64,000 bases of DNA. Origin: an uncultured Phycisphaerae bacterium (GTDB lineage: Bacteria > Planctomycetota > Phycisphaerae > UBA1845 > Fen-1342). The notes below the pieces were generated by a model that had not been told where the DNA came from, did no database searches, and saw only the letters and a list, made by a program, of their open reading frames with translations. Positions 57,016 through 64,000 of this stretch are shown piece after piece. A program made the translations under genes and the position numbers. The stretch covers positions 1-64,000 of the forward strand of contig CALGJV010000011.1 in the NCBI GenBank assembly GCA_937928595.1, in the 5' to 3' direction. Every line of letters begins with the position of its first letter. Position 1 is the first letter of the stretch.

Positions 57016-57822
57016 ATGGTGCGCCTGACGCGTGAGGTGCGTTTCTCGGTTGACCGGGACTGGGCCGGGCACGTGGAGTTCACGCGCCCGATCACGAACT
57101 CGTGGGGCGGCTGGCCCAGCGCGGTCGGTCTGGTCCCGTACCTTCAGCTCCGCGCCACCGTCGTGGGCCGGCCGGATCCGCGCACCGGCTACCTGTGCAA
57201 CATCAGCGTGCTGGACGACCTGCTGCGGCGGCACGCGATTCCGCTGGTCGCGGACGAGCTGCGCGCGCACGGCTGGCGCGTCTCAGTCGAGCACGTGCTC
57301 CAGACGATCTGGCAGGGCGTCGCCCGCGAATGCCCGCCGCAAGCGCCGCTGGCCGCGCTGGAGCTGCGCGCCACGCCGCACCTGAGCTACACCATCGAGC
57401 GAGAGCACCCGACCATGGTCCTGCTGTCCCAGCAGTTCGAGTTCTCGGCCGCCCACCGCCTGCACTGCCCGGACCTGTCCGACGAGGAGAACCGCCGCAC
57501 GTTCGGCAAGTGCAACAACCCGCGCGGGCACGGACACAACTACCTCGTGGAGATCACGGTGGCCGGCCCGCCCGACCCACGCACCGGCGCCGTGCTGCCG
57601 TTGCCGCGCTTTGAGCAGATCGTCAAGGATCAGGTCGTCGACCGGCTGGATCACAAGCACCTGAACGACGACACGGAAGAGTTTCGCACGGTCAACCCGA
57701 GCGTCGAGAACATCGCCCGCGTGATCTGGGACCTGCTCGTGGGGCAGGTCGCCCCCGCGCGTCTGCACCGCGTACGCGTGTGGGAAACGCCGAAAACCTG
57801 GGCGGAGTACGCCGGGGCGTAA
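57016..57822 (+). CDS. Two-domain 6-pyruvoyl-tetrahydropterin synthase / QueD-like protein
   Basis: The 268-residue protein is about twice the QueD length. The C-terminal half (about 136-268) has the zinc and active-site residues of the PTPS family: FSAAHRLH (zinc His), GKCNNPRGHGHNY (catalytic Cys and two His), DHKHLN and WETPKTWAEY (substrate-anchoring Glu). The N-terminal half resembles the same fold (VRFSVDR...WGGWPS...LQLRATVVGRPDPRTGYLCNISVLDDLL; excerpt RATVVGRPDPRTGYLCNIS) but lacks the His ligands, so it is probably a degenerate duplicate. Chemistry could be tetrahydropterin or 6-carboxy-tetrahydropterin formation; no other queuosine genes are nearby. Confidence 0.88.
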   Translation: MVRLTREVRFSVDRDWAGHVEFTRPITNSWGGWPSAVGLVPYLQLRATVVGRPDPRTGYLCNISVLDDLLRRHAIPLVADELRAHGWRVSVEHVLQTIWQGVARECPPQAPLAALELRATPHLSYTIEREHPTMVLLSQQFEFSAAHRLHCPDLSDEENRRTFGKCNNPRGHGHNYLVEITVAGPPDPRTGAVLPLPRFEQIVKDQVVDRLDHKHLNDDTEEFRTVNPSVENIARVIWDLLVGQVAPARLHRVRVWETPKTWAEYAGA

Positions 57823-57859
57823 AGCCGCGGGCGCCGCCGCCGGCGCGCAGCCCTCGGCC

Positions 57860-57865
57860 TACAAT
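57860..57865 (+). promoter_or_regulatory. -10-like box very close to a start codon
   Basis: TACAAT lies 10 bases before the ATG at 57876, leaving a leader of a few bases at most. No -35 is evident. Confidence 0.35.
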
Positions 57866-57875
57866 CGGGGGCTTC

Positions 57876-59099
57876 ATGGATACGGTCACGCATACCCTGG
57901 TCGGCACGCTGCTCGCCAAGACGCGCCTCGGAGGGGCGGGGCCGCTCGCCCCGCTCGCGCTGGTCGCCGCCGCGAATTTCCCGGACTTCGAGAACTTCGT
58001 CCTGGCGTTCTATGACAAGCCGACCAACATGATCCACCATCGCAGCGTCACGCACGCGGTGCTCGGGCTGGCGATCCAGATTCCGCTTTTCACCTGGCTG
58101 ATGCACCGGTTGAACTGCTGGATCATCCGCCGCCGGGCGCGCACGGCAGTCGCGGACGCGCCGGGTGCTGCGCCGGCGGTCGGCGATGCGCCGATCCCGA
58201 GGGCGTCCGCCCCGCCGTCCGCGCGGCTCATGCTGGCCGGCATCGCCCTCGCGATGCTTTCGCACCCGCTACTCGACTGGCTCAACACGTACGGCATCCG
58301 GCCGTGGCTGCCGCTGGACGGCACGTGGTACCACGGCGACATCGCGTTCATCATCGACCCGTACATCTGGCTGTTGCTGCTCGGCGGGACCGCCCTTGCG
58401 GGCGCACGCACGCGCGCGGGCACGGCGGCCCTCGCCGTGCTGGCCGCGCTCCTGACGCTCGTCGTCGTCTTCAGCGCGGGGCTGACCCCGCCTGCGCTGC
58501 TTCCGATCTGGCTCGGCGCACTCGCGTTCATCGCGGTCGGCCGCTGGAAAGGAACGTTCGGGCGGCGGCATCCGCACGTCGTCGCCGGCGTCGCGGCCAC
58601 GCTGGTGCTCGTGCACGTCGCGGGGCTGTACGCGGCGGGGCGGACGGCCGAGCGCATCAGTCGCCCGGTGCTGACTGCGGCGCTGGAGCCCGGCGAGCCC
58701 CTGCTCGCCCGCACGCTGAACCCGCAGCCCGGCGACCCGCTGGCCTGGGAGATCGTGGCCGAGACGCCCACCGCGATCCTGCGGCACACGGTCCGGCTCG
58801 GCCGGCCGCCGACCGGCGTGGTGCGGCTCGCCCGCCGGCTGGACGACCCGCTCGTGCAACGCATCGCGGATTCGCGGGCCGGGCAGGCGTGGCGGATCTT
58901 CGCGCGGCACCCGTTCGCGGCCGTTGCGTTGCGCGCCGACGGACAGACCGTGTACCTGCTCGACGCCCGCTACGGCGTGTTTCCCCCGCGCGAGTTCGCC
59001 GCACTGGTCATCGACGTGCCGGCGGCGGCGGTGCCGAACCGGCCGCCTGTGGCCGGTCGGTCGGAACCCGATGCGCCGTCCGGCAGCGCGCCGGGCTGA
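57876..59099 (+). CDS. Membrane-bound metal-dependent hydrolase (YdjM type)
   Basis: The 407-residue polytopic protein opens with MDTVTHTLVGTLLA (the DxxTH...G start of the YdjM/DUF457 family), then ANFPDFENF, HHRSVTHAVLG and, in the second half of the domain, LSHPLLDWLNTYG; the His/Asp residues form the metal site. About six helices run to residue 260, then a soluble C-terminal domain of about 150 residues carries no recognised family. E. coli YdjM is LexA-regulated, but no LexA box was seen here. ATG at 57876. Confidence 0.88.
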   Translation: MDTVTHTLVGTLLAKTRLGGAGPLAPLALVAAANFPDFENFVLAFYDKPTNMIHHRSVTHAVLGLAIQIPLFTWLMHRLNCWIIRRRARTAVADAPGAAPAVGDAPIPRASAPPSARLMLAGIALAMLSHPLLDWLNTYGIRPWLPLDGTWYHGDIAFIIDPYIWLLLLGGTALAGARTRAGTAALAVLAALLTLVVVFSAGLTPPALLPIWLGALAFIAVGRWKGTFGRRHPHVVAGVAATLVLVHVAGLYAAGRTAERISRPVLTAALEPGEPLLARTLNPQPGDPLAWEIVAETPTAILRHTVRLGRPPTGVVRLARRLDDPLVQRIADSRAGQAWRIFARHPFAAVALRADGQTVYLLDARYGVFPPREFAALVIDVPAAAVPNRPPVAGRSEPDAPSGSAPG

Positions 59100-59173
59100 G
59101 GCACCGATGCGCGATAGCAAGCGACCGCGGCGCGGCGGCAGCCCGCAACACCCCAGCAGCTCGCGCGCGGAAC

Positions 59174-61264
59174 TCAGCGCTTCGCGGCCGCGGCGGCCTT
59201 GGCCTTCGCGATGACCTCTTCCTGCACGTCGCGGGGGGCCACCTTGTAGTGGGCGAACTCCATCGCGAACGTGCCGCGGCCCTGCGTCATCGAGCGCAGA
59301 TCGGTGGCGTAGCCGAACATGGCCGCGAGCGGCACTTCGGCACTGATGACCGTGACGTCGCCGCGGAGCTCGGTGCCGTGGATCAGGCCGCGGCGCGACG
59401 TAAGGTCGCCCACGACGCCGCCCTGCTGCTCGGTCGGCACCTCGACCTCGACCTTCATGATCGGCTCGAGAATGGCCGGCTTGGCGGCCAGGTACGCTTC
59501 CTTGAACGCCTCGCGGGCCGCGATCTGGAACGCCAGGTCCGATGAGTCGACCGAGTGCGATGAGCCGTCCTCGAGGATCATCTTCACCCGCACGACCTCG
59601 TAGCCGGCCAGCGGGCCCTTCATGCGGGCCGCCTGGAAGCCCTTGTCGCACGACGGGATGTACTCCGTCGGGATCCGCGCGCCCGTGATCTTGTTCTCGA
59701 ACTCGTAGTCCTTTTCCGCCCCCTCGGGCAGCGGCTCCAGCCGGCCGACGACGTGGCCGTACTGGCCCGATCCGCCGGTCTGCTTCTTGTGCTTGTAGTT
59801 GAACTCGGCCGCCCGCGTGGGTGCCTCGCGGTAGTTGACGCGCGGCGCGCTGGTGACGACCTCGCAGCCGTACTCGCGACGGATGCGCTCGACGTAGACC
59901 TCGAGTTGGAGCTCGCCGACGCCCGCGATCACGGTTTCGCCGCTCTCGGGGTCGGTGCGGACGTGGAACGTCGGATCCTCGCGCACGAAGCGCGACAGCG
60001 CCTTGGCCAGCTTGTCGCGGTCATTGCCCTTGGCGGGGGCAATCGCCAGCGAGATGACCGGCTCCGGCGCGTGGATGCTCTCCAGGGCGTAGTTGAGCTT
60101 GTCGTCGCAGAACGTGTCGCCTGTCGCGCAGTCCACGCCGATGAACGCCACGATGTCGCCCGCCCCGGCTTCGTCAACGTCCTCGCGCTCGTTCGCGTGC
60201 ATCCGCACCATGCGGCCGATGCGGACGTTCTTGCGCGAGCGGGTGTTGCGCAGGGTCTGCCCCTTGCGGACGCGTCCCTGGTACACGCGCGTGTAGCTGA
60301 GCTGCCCGAAGGACTCCTCGACCAGCTTGAACGCCATCGCCACGGCCGGCGCGTCCGGGTCGGCCGTCATCGCCACCTCGGCACCGTCGTTGTCGTTGTC
60401 CTTGGCGTAGTACACCATGTCGAGCGGCGAGGGCAGGTAGCGCACCACGGCGTCGAGCAGGAGCTGCACGCCCTTGTTGCGGTACGCCGTGCCCATCAGC
60501 ACCGGTACGATGTCGCGCGAAATCGTCAGCCGGCGGATGATCGCGTGCAGCGTCTCCACCGCCGGGGCCTTCTCCTCCAGCAGGCTTTCCATGAGCTCGT
60601 CGTCGTACAGCGAGAGCGTGTCGAGCAGCCCGTGCCGGGCCCGGTCGGCCGCCTCCCGCAGCTCCGCGGGGATCGGTTCGCGCCGCACGTCCTCGCCTTT
60701 CGGCCCGTCGAAGTACACCGCCTCCATCGTCAGCAGGTCGATCACCCCCTGGAAGTCCTGCTCCGCGCCGATCGGCATTTGGAGCGGCACGGCCTCCAGC
60801 CCCAGCTTCTCCTCGACCTCGCTGACGACGCGGGCCGGGTCCGCCCCCACGCGATCCAGCTTGTTGATGAACGCCAGCCGCGGCACCCCATAGCGCTTCA
60901 TCTGGCGATCGACCGTCAGCGATTGCGACTGGACGCCGCCGACGCCGCACAGCACCAGCACCGCGCCGTCCAGCACCCGCAGCGACCGCTCCACCTCGAT
61001 CGTGAAATCGACGTGCCCCGGCGTGTCGATCAGGTTGATCTGGTGGCCCAGCCAGCTCACGGTGGTCGCGGCCGACGTGATCGTGATCCCGCGTTCGCGC
61101 TCCAGCTCCATGTGGTCCATCACCGCGCCGCGCTCGCCGTCCTTGACGTCCCCCATGCGGTGAATGCGGCCGCTGTAAAAGAGGATGCGCTCGGAGAGCG
61201 TGGTCTTCCCGGAATCGATGTGCGCCGAGATGCCAATGTTGCGGATCCGCTGAATCGGGTTCAT
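59174..61264 (-). CDS. fusA: Elongation factor G, mitochondrial-EFG1/spdEFG-like
   Basis: The 696-residue GTPase has P-loop AHIDSGKTT (residues 14-22), switch RERGITITSAAT, DTPGH and INKLDR, then domains II-V (GSGQYGHVVGRLEP; C-terminal RSMTQGRGTFAMEFAHY). Its G1 Ser (canonical bacterial EF-G has AHIDAGKTT) and MDxMELERERGIT segment match the mitochondrial EFG1 / spdEFG group described in planctomycetes, spirochaetes and delta-proteobacteria. In that group translocation and ribosome recycling are split between two EF-Gs; a partner should lie elsewhere. It is not in a str operon: no rpsL, rpsG or tuf is adjacent. No clear Shine-Dalgarno sequence precedes the ATG at 61264. Confidence 0.94.
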   Translation of the reverse strand: MNPIQRIRNIGISAHIDSGKTTLSERILFYSGRIHRMGDVKDGERGAVMDHMELERERGITITSAATTVSWLGHQINLIDTPGHVDFTIEVERSLRVLDGAVLVLCGVGGVQSQSLTVDRQMKRYGVPRLAFINKLDRVGADPARVVSEVEEKLGLEAVPLQMPIGAEQDFQGVIDLLTMEAVYFDGPKGEDVRREPIPAELREAADRARHGLLDTLSLYDDELMESLLEEKAPAVETLHAIIRRLTISRDIVPVLMGTAYRNKGVQLLLDAVVRYLPSPLDMVYYAKDNDNDGAEVAMTADPDAPAVAMAFKLVEESFGQLSYTRVYQGRVRKGQTLRNTRSRKNVRIGRMVRMHANEREDVDEAGAGDIVAFIGVDCATGDTFCDDKLNYALESIHAPEPVISLAIAPAKGNDRDKLAKALSRFVREDPTFHVRTDPESGETVIAGVGELQLEVYVERIRREYGCEVVTSAPRVNYREAPTRAAEFNYKHKKQTGGSGQYGHVVGRLEPLPEGAEKDYEFENKITGARIPTEYIPSCDKGFQAARMKGPLAGYEVVRVKMILEDGSSHSVDSSDLAFQIAAREAFKEAYLAAKPAILEPIMKVEVEVPTEQQGGVVGDLTSRRGLIHGTELRGDVTVISAEVPLAAMFGYATDLRSMTQGRGTFAMEFAHYKVAPRDVQEEVIAKAKAAAAAKR

Positions 61265-61862
61265 TGCTGCGTCTCAGTCTCGACCTAAAAGTCTTTCCTT
61301 CAAACACTTACGCCATCGGCCGCGTCCCTGCGTCCGCGGCGGCGGGCAGCACGTTCCCCGGGGCCGTTACAAGCGGCCGGACGATCGGTCCACCAATCCG
61401 GGCACGGGTTGAGCGACACCCGTTGTCAATGGCCCGCAGACGGGCGTCGCGAAACGGGGCCCCCGGGACCCCGAGGGTTGCCCGGCCGGCGTTTCCGCCG
61501 GCGCAGACACTCTTCCGCCGCGGCGCCGAGCCACCGCGGGAGCTCGGAGCATAGCCTGCGGCGCGCAATGAATCAAGGGAAAAGTAGCGCAAGTTGCGTG
61601 TTGCGCGCGTCTTAGCGCCGCGCACACACACGCTTTGCCAACGGGGAGGCGTCAACCGGACTGGCGAATGCTCAAAGGGGCGACGGATAACTTTGAGGAC
61701 GCGCGGTCCGCGCGTGAAGGTGGGTACGAGGCGTCGCGGGGGGGCCCGGGAGAGGTCACGCGGCGCGGGCTCGGCTTGGGTGGGATTGAGGCAGCGCGGG
61801 GACGGCGGTCGTTGCACGGACTGCGACGCTCGGGCGGAGAGCGGCTCGCGCTCCGCGACTCG
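61265..61862. other. Intergenic region: fusA leader and 3' flank of the CoA-ligase gene
   Basis: These 598 bases hold no credible gene. They contain the fusA promoter candidate, a predicted leader of about 275 nt with the perfect hairpin GCCGGCG-TTTC-CGCCGGC (61485-61502), and heptamer repeats at the right end. Confidence 0.5.
61548..61576 (-). promoter_or_regulatory. Candidate fusA promoter
   Basis: On the minus strand TTGATT and TATGCT are 17 bases apart. Transcription would start near 61541, about 275 bases before the fusA ATG. Confidence 0.5.
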
Positions 61863-61878
61863 CTACCCGTTACTCCGC
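61844..61878 (-). repeat. Heptamer array at the end of the CoA-ligase gene
   Basis: Five phased units: GCTCGCG CTCCGCG, ACTCGCT ACCCGTT, ACTCCGC. The stop codon and last residues (RSNG) of the ligase gene lie in it. Confidence 0.6.
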
Positions 61879-63773
61879 TGTGCGTACCCGATCGTCCGCA
61901 GGGCCGCGCCGATCTCGCCGAGGATCGCCGGGTCGTCGATCGTCGCCGGCGTCTTGTACTCGGTGCCGTCGGCGATCCTCTTCATTGTGCCGCGCAGGAT
62001 CTTGCCGCTGCGGGTCTTCGGGAGCCGCTGCACGACGACCGCCTGTTTGAACGCGGCCACCGCGCCGATGCGGTCGCGGACCATCTGCACGAGCTCGCGC
62101 ACGATGTCCGCGTGCGGGCGGGTCACACCCGCCTTGAGCACGACCAGGCCGAGCGGCAGTTCCCCCTTGAGCGCGTCCGCGACCCCGATGACGGAGCACT
62201 CGGCCACGTCGGGATGCGATGCGAGGACCTCTTCCATGCCGCCCGTCGAGAGCCGGTGCCCCGCGACGTTAATGATGTCGTCGATGCGGCTCATGATGTA
62301 CAGGTAGCCGTCCTCGTCCTGGTACCCGGCGTCGCCGCTCAGGTAGTAACCGGGGTAGCGGGTCAGGTACGACTCGATGTAGCCGCGGTCGTTGTTCCAG
62401 AGCGTCGGCAGGCACCCCGGCGGCAGGGGCAGTTTGATGCAGAGATTGCCGGACTGGCCGCGGGGAACCTCGTCGCCGGCCTCGTCGAGGACGCGCACGT
62501 CGTAACCGGGGACGGCCTTGGTCGGCGAGCCGGGTTTGACCGTCAACCGCTCGAGGCCGGTGCAGTTGCCGGCGATGGCCCAGCCCGTTTCGGTCTGCCA
62601 CCAGTGGTCGATGACCGGGACGCCGAGCCGCTCCTGTGCCCACTTGAGCGTATCCGGATCGCAGCGTTCGCCCGCCAGGAACAGCGCCTCGAAGCCGCGG
62701 AGGTCGTACTTTTGCAGCAGCGTCCCATCCGGGTCCTCGCGCTTGATGGCGCGGAACGCGGTCGGGGCGGTGAACAGGGCCTTGACGCCGTGCTGGGCGA
62801 TCACGCGCCAGAATGCGCCGGCGTCGGGCGTGCCGACGGGCTTACCCTCGTACAGCACGGTCGTGCAGCCCGCCAGCAGCGGCCCGTAGACGATGTACGA
62901 GTGCCCGACGACCCAGCCGATGTCGGACGCGGCCCAGTACACGTCGCCGGCCGATACGTTGTAGATGTTCTTCATCGTCCACAGCAGCGCCACCGCGTGG
63001 CCGCCGTGGTCGCGAACGACGCCCTTCGGGATGCCGGTCGTGCCGGACGTGTACAGGATGTAGAGCGGGTCGGTCGCGGCGACGGGGACGCACTCGGCAG
63101 GCGCGGCCGCGGCGACGGTCGCGTGCCAGTCCAGGTCGCGTCCGGGTTGCAGCTCCGCGGCGGCCAGCGGACGCTGAAGAATGAGGCAATGCTCGGGCGA
63201 CGCCGTTGACCGGCGGAGCGCCTCGTCGAGCAGCGGTTTGTACGGGATGACGCGCCGGCCCTCGATCCCGCACGAGGCGGACACGACGACGCGCGGCCGG
63301 GCGTCGTTGATGCGCGTGGCCAGCTCCTGCGGCGCGAAGCCGCCGAAGACGACGCTGTGGATCGCGCCGATCCGGGCGCAGCCGAGCATCGCGACCAGCG
63401 CCTCCGGGACCATCGGCATGTAGAGGATGACGCGGTCGCCGGCGGTGACGCCCAGCCCGCGCAGCGCGCCGGCGAACTGCGCGACGCGCCGCTGAAGCTC
63501 CGCGTAGGTGATGCGCTGCACGACGCCGGTCACGGGGCTGTCGTAGATGACCGCCGCCTGCTCGCCGCGGCCGGCGGCGACGTGCCGGTCGACCGCGTTG
63601 TAGCAGGTGTTCAGCACGCCGCCGGCGAACCAGCGGTAAAGCGGCGCGGCCGAAGCATCCAGCACCCGATCCCAGCGGCGTTCCCAGGTGACGGCCTGGG
63701 CCGCCTCCGCCCAGAAACCCTCCGGATCCTCCAGGGATCGGCGATAGGCACGCTCGTACGCTCCAGCGGACAT
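61863..63773 (-). CDS. prpE: Propionate-CoA ligase (PrpE-like acyl-CoA synthetase)
   Basis: The 636-residue cytoplasmic enzyme makes propionyl-CoA (or acetyl-CoA) from the acid, ATP and CoA. Motifs include the adenylate loop YTSGTTGIPKG, WWQTETGW, YLSGDAGY, the hinge IMSRIDDIINVAGHRL and the catalytic Lys in KTRSGKILRG near the C-terminus. Features closer to PrpE/ACSS3 than to Acs are LNTCYNAVDRHV, SVVFGGFAPQELATRI and SCGIEGRRVIPYKPLLDEAL (excerpt GIEGRRVIPYKPLLDEAL). Length matches E. coli PrpE (628). ATG at 63773. No other propionate gene is adjacent; acetate use cannot be excluded. Confidence 0.92.
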   Translation of the reverse strand: MSAGAYERAYRRSLEDPEGFWAEAAQAVTWERRWDRVLDASAAPLYRWFAGGVLNTCYNAVDRHVAAGRGEQAAVIYDSPVTGVVQRITYAELQRRVAQFAGALRGLGVTAGDRVILYMPMVPEALVAMLGCARIGAIHSVVFGGFAPQELATRINDARPRVVVSASCGIEGRRVIPYKPLLDEALRRSTASPEHCLILQRPLAAAELQPGRDLDWHATVAAAAPAECVPVAATDPLYILYTSGTTGIPKGVVRDHGGHAVALLWTMKNIYNVSAGDVYWAASDIGWVVGHSYIVYGPLLAGCTTVLYEGKPVGTPDAGAFWRVIAQHGVKALFTAPTAFRAIKREDPDGTLLQKYDLRGFEALFLAGERCDPDTLKWAQERLGVPVIDHWWQTETGWAIAGNCTGLERLTVKPGSPTKAVPGYDVRVLDEAGDEVPRGQSGNLCIKLPLPPGCLPTLWNNDRGYIESYLTRYPGYYLSGDAGYQDEDGYLYIMSRIDDIINVAGHRLSTGGMEEVLASHPDVAECSVIGVADALKGELPLGLVVLKAGVTRPHADIVRELVQMVRDRIGAVAAFKQAVVVQRLPKTRSGKILRGTMKRIADGTEYKTPATIDDPAILGEIGAALRTIGYAQRSNG

Positions 63774-63880
63774 GTTCGTTCTCGGCAGTGAGTTGTCGCG
63801 AATGGCGCCGCCATGATAAGGCGCGGCGCCCGCTCGCTCCACAGGCCGCTGAGCAGCGGGATCGACACGGACCGGCCCGG

Positions 63881-63909
63881 TTGCCAGACGCGTGCCCCCC
63901 CCGTACAAT
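63881..63909 (+). promoter_or_regulatory. Strong sigma70-type promoter at the right edge
   Basis: TTGCCA (63881-63886) and TACAAT (63904-63909) have a 17-base spacer; both hexamers match consensus at five of six bases, the best pair in the window. It points right toward the partial gene at 63960. Confidence 0.6.
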
Positions 63910-63959
63910 CACCCAACTTGTGGTGCCCGCATCGGATGGCCTCCAGCAGAGCGGACCCT

Positions 63960-64000
63960 ATGCACCGAAAGTCGGCGGAACGCCTGGTGCGAAGAACCGT
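63960..64000 (+). CDS. Start of a gene leaving the window (3' partial)
   Basis: An ATG about 50 bases after the strong promoter opens a frame of 13 residues to the edge (MHRKSAERLVRRT). Nothing can be said about function. Confidence 0.35.
   Translation, partial: MHRKSAERLVRRT

Noticed and set aside
61308-61817. Minus-strand 169-residue frame in the fusA leader region
   Set aside because: Arg/Pro/Ala-rich with no motif, crosses the promoter and hairpin; treated as non-coding.
61635-63209. Plus-strand 524-residue frame opposite the CoA ligase
   Set aside because: Antisense shadow of a gene with full catalytic motifs; no domain recognised.

Overview
The window is high-GC chromosomal DNA with many GTG starts. 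It most likely comes from a planctomycete, probably of the Phycisphaerae type. The evidence is a PEP-CTERM sorting signal, dockerin-like EF-hand tails on secreted proteins, a DUF1571 protein, seven-fold and Ig-like repeats in a giant secreted protein, a mitochondrial-EFG1/spdEFG-type elongation factor G, a tripeptidyl-peptidase II homologue with a signal peptide, and several short-period intergenic repeats. LpxB and MurG point to an outer membrane and a peptidoglycan wall. No rRNA, tRNA, CRISPR array or transposase was seen.

Left part (1-19.3 kb). A 16-haem cytochrome runs off the left edge and converges on a PQQ-type beta-propeller / NHL-propeller pair. Next is a two-gene sugar-type ABC importer with odd architecture: the binding protein is fused to the first permease, and the second permease carries a roughly 290-residue periplasmic insert made of six repeats; there is no ATPase gene. 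A giant secreted repeat protein, an RRM RNA-binding protein, a HAD hydrolase and an ankyrin-M14 carboxypeptidase fusion follow. The last three lie between two inverted copies of a composite heptamer/octamer repeat. DUF1571, alpha/beta hydrolase and ACT-domain genes complete the block.

Middle part (19.4-39.5 kb). This holds a BatA-like membrane protein, the TPP-II-like protease, an Rrf2 regulator with a cysteine cluster and a candidate operator, murG, purM with a coupled gluzincin-like lipoprotein, and a long leftward run: GH9 glycosidase, orphan adenine-type methyltransferase, DUF5009 membrane protein, recR, AhpD-like protein, a C15-like protein whose catalytic Cys appears to be Ser, a PEP-CTERM protein and a GAF/receiver protein.

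ATP synthase (39.6-48.2 kb). A good sigma70-type promoter precedes atpZ-like, atpI-like, atpB, atpE, atpF, atpH, atpA, atpG and atpD. A four-helix-bundle (S23-type) gene bracketed by inverted heptamer arrays is wedged between atpG and atpD. No atpC follows atpD. A long hairpin with a T-tract, apparently part of a dispersed repeat, probably ends the operon. ssrA (tmRNA) follows, with its own promoter, a readable 14-residue tag and a terminator.

Right part (49-64 kb). A calcium/sodium antiporter, hisS, a small lipoprotein, lpxB, aspS, a DUF72 protein, a two-domain 6-pyruvoyl-tetrahydropterin-synthase-like protein, a YdjM-type membrane hydrolase, the EF-G gene with a long leader, and a propionate/acetate-CoA ligase. 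A strong promoter at 63.9 kb drives a gene that leaves the window on the right.
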